Under the pieces are notes generated by a model. The model saw only the letters and a list, made by a program, of their open reading frames with translations. It ran no database searches and was not told where the DNA came from. Below are positions 18,701 to 23,167 of a DNA stretch of 23,167 bases, piece by piece. Numbering within the stretch: position 1 is the first letter of the stretch; each line of letters starts with the position of its first letter. The DNA lies in NCBI GenBank assembly GCA_019649035.1, contig BMAT01013676.1:15350-38516 (forward strand), given 5' to 3'. This DNA comes from Elysia marginata. Its lineage: Eukaryota; Mollusca; Gastropoda; Plakobranchidae. The position numbers and the translations under genes were made by a program.

Positions 18701-20347
18701 ATATCCCTCCCCCCCACACACACACTGACTCTTTTATGTAATTTAGTTTCCGAAGTTCTCGCGCCCAGCCTTTTAATTTCAGAATGAATGTTTTAAGCTT
18801 TGATACGACCACAATCTCCATAAAGATCAAATACGTTTTGGGGATAGTTGTAGCAGCAATCGGCTTTTTTGATTGGTTGGGATTATGTAAGTGTGACATA
18901 TAACGCAGCTTGCATGTGTGGATGCTATAAAATCGAAAACCAACACACGGTTCTAGTATAGATCTAAATCTTGTCTATACTATTGCTAAATTCTATATCT
19001 AGAATTTTTAAGTATTACTCAGTCAATCAAGACGGGTAATCATCAGTTTTAAGTTTCTAAAGACCATGATCGTTTGATAGGCCTAAGCAATAATTTTTTC
19101 ATATAAAAAGCCGATTGTTGCTACATGCATAGCCGCCTCGCGGAAAGCAACAGATCCTGCTTGTATAAAAACGCCAGGCCCTTCATCTCATGAGAATATT
19201 TTGCTTATCTAGATTTTATTTCTCATATGTAAATGCTGTGTAAAGCACTTCTATGCAACCCATTGCAAGATTCCATCTTGATTTGTCCATAGATAAAATA
19301 AAACATTTTTTTTCGATTTTCAGGAGCGAGAAAGTAACAAACGAATAGGATTGACAGATAGAAGTTAATTTACGGTTTTTTATCCTTATTACCCAGAAAG
19401 CGGAAGAATTTAAGGCATTTTTTTCAAAATCTGGCCTAATTTATTCTTGTAAGTAAAATCAACTTTTACACTCACCGCTTCAAGAAAATGAGAGAAAGCT
19501 CAGGATACCATGTACCAAGTAGCCATACACAATAATGTTTTTTGTAATGCTGTACAGTTTTTATCTAATAACTAAAACGTGGCCGGCTCATATTCTGAGG
19601 TTGAAATACCAAGAACTTTTATCTTGTCCTACTGAGCTCATTCAAACACACGCCAACTCTCTGTATTTAATAGTAACAGTCCCAGTAACATAGTTTTGAC
19701 AAAAACGTAAAAACAACAACGTCCTCTGTATTTTCTGCTGTCTTGTAACTCTAGAATTATAGAACTGTAGATCCTAATTAGAAGGGCCAATATTGGTGAT
19801 CGCATTCGAAGGAAAAGCATTCTTTTGTGATCTTGCAAAAAATCACCAGAAGTCAGCAGTGGTTAGCATAATGTAGTCTACTGCGACTGCGCAAACTCCT
19901 CGTTTCCTTAACTTCTGTTTGATCCATCACACCAATTTGTAAACGAAAAGAAAGACAAGCAAGGTAGATCTAGAGCGCCAGTGAAACAAACATAAAAAAC
20001 TGGAACTTTATTACATAAATTACTATTTCTAAAATCATTTTGTAATATATAAGGCCTTATATTTGGGTAAACTAACTTCTTCATAAAAAAGAATCAGTTG
20101 ACGACTTAAAACTTCTGACGGGTTTAATCAAATCATGACAGCATGTTCGTTTCACTGTGATTTCTGTTAATGCTGCAGGGGGGACGGCGAAGTTAGCGCT
20201 GATGTCGAGACAGGGCCCAAGGGAACCACAGGAACTGTCAGTGGGTCCTACAAGACGTCAGGGGGGACAACCATCAAGGGACATGTATCTCACGGTCCCG
20301 GCGGAACGTCTGGAGGGGTCAGCGTCTCTGTCCCCATTCAAGGATAA
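15768..20347 (+). CDS. Secreted prepropeptide with Pro-rich pro-region, Lys-Arg site and Gly-rich C-terminal domain
   Basis: Three coding exons: 15768-15809, 18371-18540 and 20179-20347, with GT-AG junctions (donors GTAAGT at 15810 and 18541; acceptors TGACAG and CTGCAG). Phases are 0 then 2 and join in frame to give 126 residues. Exon 1, MKLLLAVVLCTLVV, is a classic signal-peptide core. Exon 2 (residues 15-70) starts GLTHQ, then a Pro/Asp/Arg-rich stretch with PIDP, PPRP, IDPL, DPRAP, ending VVSKR; the Arg codon spans the intron. Exon 3 gives 55 residues starting GDGEVSADVE and ending VSVPIQG. It has 15 Gly, no Cys, three Lys, two His and four acidic residues, with alternating patterns (TVSGSYKT, TIKGHVSH, GVSVSVPI) that suggest beta strands. 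The exon is GC-rich against AT-rich surroundings. The protein is probably secreted and cleaved after Lys-Arg by a furin/PC-type protease. The architecture recalls insect attacin or gloverin precursors; homology is not established. Other options are a matrix, mucus or reproductive protein. Confidence 0.75.
16562..17340 (+). mobile_element. RTE-type LINE fragment (3' end of reverse-transcriptase ORF)
   Basis: A 5'-truncated relic in intron 1 of the peptide gene. It begins just before the RT active-site motif FADD (16604-16615). The thumb/C-terminal region follows, with a KRQVFDQCVI-TMSYGCQTW block (about 16906-16970) and a QRAMERKMLGI block (about 17009-17043), as in RTE-like non-LTR retrotransposons. 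After a stop at 17120-17122 the reading shifts to another frame, continuing WTQRVTEWRPR-GKRSRGR to 17340. The frameshift and truncation make it inactive. It is in the same orientation as the host gene. Confidence 0.85.
17384..17690 (+). mobile_element. tRNA-derived SINE
   Basis: Pol III box A TGGTCTAGTGG (17390-17400) and box B GGTTCGAGCCC (17426-17436) are 25 nt apart, as in tRNA genes, followed by about 250 bp of non-tRNA body. The body ends with AAGCACTGAGAGCATTTTAG and a CTCTATACAAAAAATGCC tail resembling the 3' ends of lophotrochozoan and vertebrate SINEs mobilised by LINEs. The head begins about 45 bp after the LINE relic ends. It lies in intron 1 of the peptide gene. Confidence 0.8.
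17691..18370. other. Remainder of intron 1, nothing recognised
   Basis: AT-rich intron sequence ending in the acceptor TTTTTGACAG, with a branch-point-like TGCTTAAT shortly before it. The open frame at 17769-17957 has no support. Confidence 0.6.
18850..19124. mobile_element. Small terminal-inverted-repeat element in intron 2 (MITE candidate)
   Basis: The terminal GTAGCAGCAATCGGCTTTTT (from 18850) is matched in inverted orientation by AAAAAGCCGATTGTTGCTAC (19105-19124) with one mismatch, giving a 275-bp unit. There is no coding capacity and no clear target-site duplication. Confidence 0.5.
19324..19348 (+). other. Possible alternative terminal exon of the peptide gene
   Basis: An excellent acceptor (T8 tract, then CGATTTTCAG at 19314-19323) in the correct phase would restore the Arg of Lys-Arg, add SEKVTNE and stop at 19346-19348. 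No AATAAA is seen in the following 300 bp. It may be a cryptic site only. Confidence 0.2.
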
Positions 20348-20358
20348 AAGTACAAGTT

Positions 20359-20704
20359 ATTAAAAATGTTAGTCGGTCGAAAGATAACTACACACAAATG
20401 TCGCTTGTAACTAGTTTTGAATTAGAGATTTTTTAAAACAAAGGTGAGTTTTTATTACATGCCTCCTTTTTACTTGCCATGAAACGAAATATCTTGAAGG
20501 GTAGAAAAGATAAAGTTACAAAGGACAAACATAACATTTAAAGAAAGTATAAAAAATGTAATTCTCTAAATTCAGACTTGTGTCTTGGCTACCTGAGCTG
20601 CTTGGCATCAACCTATGCCCGGTTTCATCTTATGATGCTTAATGAAAAGACAAATACGACAATGAAATGTCATCAATGTATTATAAAAGATAATGAAAAA
20701 TAAA
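20359..20704 (+). terminator. Poly(A) signals of the second peptide gene
   Basis: ATTAAA at 20359-20364, 12 nt after the stop, with T/G-rich sequence following, and a canonical AATAAA at 20699-20704. Either could end the transcript; the 3' UTR would be short or about 370 nt. Confidence 0.45.
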
Positions 20705-20944
20705 TGGGAGATAGTGTTTTAAAACATACAGAGTTCTTATTTTTCATTAATGAACGTGATTAGTCTGTTTATGTTCGAAAAGTATTCAGGATAAGTCCTT
20801 TAGTTTTTATTTAAAATTCCTGATGGTGTGAGTGTCGAAACCTGGGCAGAGTTAAGGGAAGCAATCTTTAAAAGGTCGTTGTGGAAAGTGAATACGGAAA
20901 TAATAGTTGCATCAAGCTTAACACCCCAACATGGTGAAAGGCAA

Positions 20945-21166
20945 AGGGCTTGTATATGAGGCCACGAGCTTTCTGCGCATGGTCCGTAACCAGCCTAGCA
21001 ACGAAACAAATAGAGCAACTGTGATAAAGTGGGAAAACCACTGACTGATCATAACTGCTAGTATGATTAAACTGTGGTTTTTCCGGCTTATTACAGTTGC
21101 TCTATTCTTTTTCGTTGCTAGGCTGGTTACGGACCGTGCGCAGTAAGTTTGCGGCCTAAGCCCTCG
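20945..21166. mobile_element. Foldback / MITE
   Basis: The left arm 20973-21027 and right arm 21088-21143 are inverted copies about 55 bp long, with about four differences. Pairing extends inward (GGGAAAACCAC with GTGGTTTTTCC) and outward through AGGCC and AGGGCTT, allowing a 7-nt interruption. The loop is about 32 nt. The antisense open frame across it is an artefact. No transposase is present, so it is a non-autonomous element of unknown family. Confidence 0.8.
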
Positions 21167-22957
21167 AGGTGACCGAGCCCAGCAGTAAGAAGTAACCAAA
21201 TTTCAGCACCAAGGTTCAACTGACCTATCTTATTTGAGTTTTCATTAAAATCAAAATTGAGTTCATGTTAATTTGAGCGGGCCGGCCCTTTTATGGAGGG
21301 ACAATTATAGATATTTGTGACGTCTTCTCACAATGGTGTGACGGGCCTGTATTGCGTTGACCTAGGCCTCTATGCACCAACGTCATAGAAAAACCAAAGA
21401 ATGCCCCCCCCCCTCGTTAAACACAACAAAAACTCGAATGTTCAGAGACACAGCCACCCAACCTCCTGACCCACACCACCGTCCTCACCCACAAAGAGGA
21501 ATAACCACTCGACCCAAACAATCCTTATCGCATCAAAAAAGGTGAGGACCACTCAGTCACATATTTGTACAAAGGAATGTAACAATCCCTTCTTTATTTT
21601 GAAGATTTGTGACTTACATTGTATCTACTCTTTTTACGTTTGACTTCTTTGGAACGTGGACGTATGAAACTCGCAAGAAAGGAGAAGCAAATGACTCAGA
21701 CAATAAGAACGTCCAGTATTTTATATATTCTGCTATATGAATAGTAAGGAAAAACATCAGTGGGTAACAGAGGCAGCCAAGTGGCGATTTACAGATAGAC
21801 AGAGAGAGTGGGAAAAAGAGAGGAAAATCAAGAAATCAAAGACAGGCAAACAGACGGCCAGACAGATAGACAGATGGGAGAGGGAGAGATGGCAAATATA
21901 AAAGCTGCTTTTTAAAAACTCAATTTTATTCAGTTTTTGAGGCCATCGGTCCATATAACAAAGAATGAACACTGAATTTTTGACCGGAAAAAAGAAGCAA
22001 ATGTAAATAATTGTCAAAATTTACACAAGCGGCACCCACACGCATACAAAAGAATAAATTTCTCATAGTGTTTCTTTTTCAAATTGACACATTTAGAATC
22101 AATACATAACTCAATGGCTAATGTTTCATAAGTTATTTTGTCAATAAAAGCTTCCATTTTGCTATAGACATTTAATTTTAATATATTATTGCAATTTCGA
22201 AACGTTATTGAACAAAACATACATATCCAAATGTACATCAAATGACAAAAAATGTTTAGAGATACAACCAGTTTTAAGGAGCAGGGTCGATTCATACAAA
22301 GAAAAATAATGAAATTAATGCCTGACTTACACCACATTCATAAACTAACGTTATCAATTTGAGGTTTAAACATGTTTTTGTCACGAAGGGTTCCAAAATA
22401 AACTGGTTGTACAACGTCTTATCCATTGTAAAAAAAGAGAAGTAATTATTACATTTCTTCCTTACGACAGAACTAATTTATGGTGACTTATAAGAAAGTA
22501 AATAAAGTATAATTGATTAAACTGTTTATTCAGTCTAAAATGCGTTTGACCTACAATAAGTTAACAAATTTTTTGGTGCCTGCTATTGACTTTCCATATG
22601 AGAAATCGGTTAAATTACAAGAAACTACTAATAACATGTCTTCTGAATCAAAATTAATTAAAAATAAAGCTTTGTCTATCAAAACCTACATACATAAAAT
22701 TACCAAACAAAGAGTTATTAACTGTTGTAGATCTGTCTCATTTAAAGATAGAGGTTTTTCTCACTAATATATACATGTATACGGAAATGGATTTATAAAA
22801 GAGATCTACTTAATCATTACGTGTATTTTTTGAAATATGGAGTGACAAATTTTAACACACTTATGCAATAATTGTTTTACAGAATTCCTCTAAGATTTGA
22901 ATCAGAATCATTATTTTGATTTCTTATGAAGCTTTCTTTCTTATTGTTACCATACAA
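21167..22957. other. Noncoding stretch, no gene recognised
   Basis: Holds a palindromic GGGCCGGCCC near 21279-21288, a C-run at 21404-21414 in a C/A-rich patch (21400-21530), and a degenerate GACA/GAGA purine tract (about 21795-21895). The open frame 22513-22767 has no ATG near a promoter and no recognised motif. Confidence 0.5.
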
Positions 22958-23167
22958 TACGAGGGTGGATCATTAAGTAATGAGAGTGACCTTCCTGTTT
23001 CCTTTGATAGTCATGTCATATATGAAAATGATCATCAGCTTGTGTACTATCAAATCAAATGAAAATATTCATTTAGTCACGATCCACTTTATGGCGTCAT
23101 GAAAATATGCGTGAATAGTTCTGCAGCAATCAAGATGGAGTTCACTGAGGAAAACATGCGATTCTAC
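22958..23167 (+). mobile_element. Mariner-like transposon, 5' end (cut by window edge)
   Basis: A TA dinucleotide target (22958-22959) is followed by CGAGGGTGGATCATTAAG and TAATGAGAG, a mariner-type terminal repeat. About 150 bp of leader follows, then an ATG. The left boundary rests on the TA and the terminal motif. The rest of the element lies beyond the window, so intactness cannot be judged. Confidence 0.7.
23135..23167 (+). CDS. Start of mariner transposase (11 codons in window)
   Basis: ATG at 23135 opens a frame reading MEFTEENMRFY to the window end, about 175 bp inside the terminal repeat. This N-terminus and spacing fit mariner-family transposases, whose helix-turn-helix domain would follow. 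The call depends mostly on the terminal repeat upstream. Confidence 0.55.
   Translation, partial: MEFTEENMRFY

Noticed and set aside
15768..20347. Conotoxin-like or defensin-like assignment
   Set aside because: The predicted mature domain has no cysteines, which rules out disulfide-framework toxins and defensins.
20157..20363. 68-codon open frame overlapping the Gly-rich exon
   Set aside because: It is in a different frame from the spliced reading, begins upstream of the acceptor and has no coherent features. The phase-matched frame gives the ordered Gly-rich domain.
20918..21199. Antisense 93-codon open frame
   Set aside because: Spans both arms of the foldback element and is explained by it.
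22513..22767. 84-codon Lys-rich open frame as a gene
   Set aside because: AT-rich, without a convincing start, splice or motif evidence.

Overview
This is eukaryotic (animal) DNA. It is AT-rich and intron-bearing, with GT-AG splice sites, AATAAA poly(A) signals, many simple repeats and a varied load of decayed transposons (THAP/P-element type, Ty1/copia, RTE-type LINE, tRNA-derived SINE, mariner, foldback elements). The mix resembles a mollusc or other lophotrochozoan genome. That assignment is an inference, because no ribosomal or mitochondrial marker is present.

The most interesting content is a pair of host genes, about 15 kb apart on the + strand, that look like diverged members of one secreted prepropeptide family. 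The downstream gene (15768-20347) can be read completely. Exon 1 encodes a 14-residue hydrophobic signal segment. Exon 2 encodes a Pro/Asp-rich pro-region ending in Lys-Arg. Exon 3 encodes a cysteine-free, 27% glycine, 55-residue C-terminal domain. The upstream gene (exon 2 at 358-593, probable exon 3 at 981-1089, exon 1 outside the window) has the same acceptor phase, the same donor phase and the same start (Gly-Leu-Ser/Thr-x-Gln). It has the same Lys-Arg with its Arg codon split by the intron. Its pro-region is an 11-unit array of the tetrapeptide Asp-Pro-Thr-Tyr and variants, and its C-terminal peptide is unrelated. The layout (signal, proline-rich pro-region, dibasic site, glycine-rich mature part) recalls attacin/gloverin-type antimicrobial precursors of insects. 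No sequence relationship is claimed.

Layout: (ACT)n repeat at 1-142; upstream peptide gene 358-1156; noncoding DNA and a GA repeat to about 2760; a long foldback (2949-3086) abutting a broken THAP/P-element transposase (3094-5576) and a 44-bp tandem repeat (5691-5895); a broken copia element (about 6824-10545) with its 3' LTR; noncoding DNA with a candidate orphan terminal exon (13005-13229) and a decayed duplicate of it about 1 kb downstream; a SINE relic; the second peptide gene, whose introns hold an RTE LINE relic, a SINE and a small inverted-repeat element; then a foldback/MITE (20945-21166), noncoding DNA, and the 5' end of a mariner element cut by the window edge.

Only the two peptide genes, and possibly the orphan exon, look like functional host sequence. 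The transposon relics explain most other coding-like signal. Splice models are read by eye and have no transcript support.
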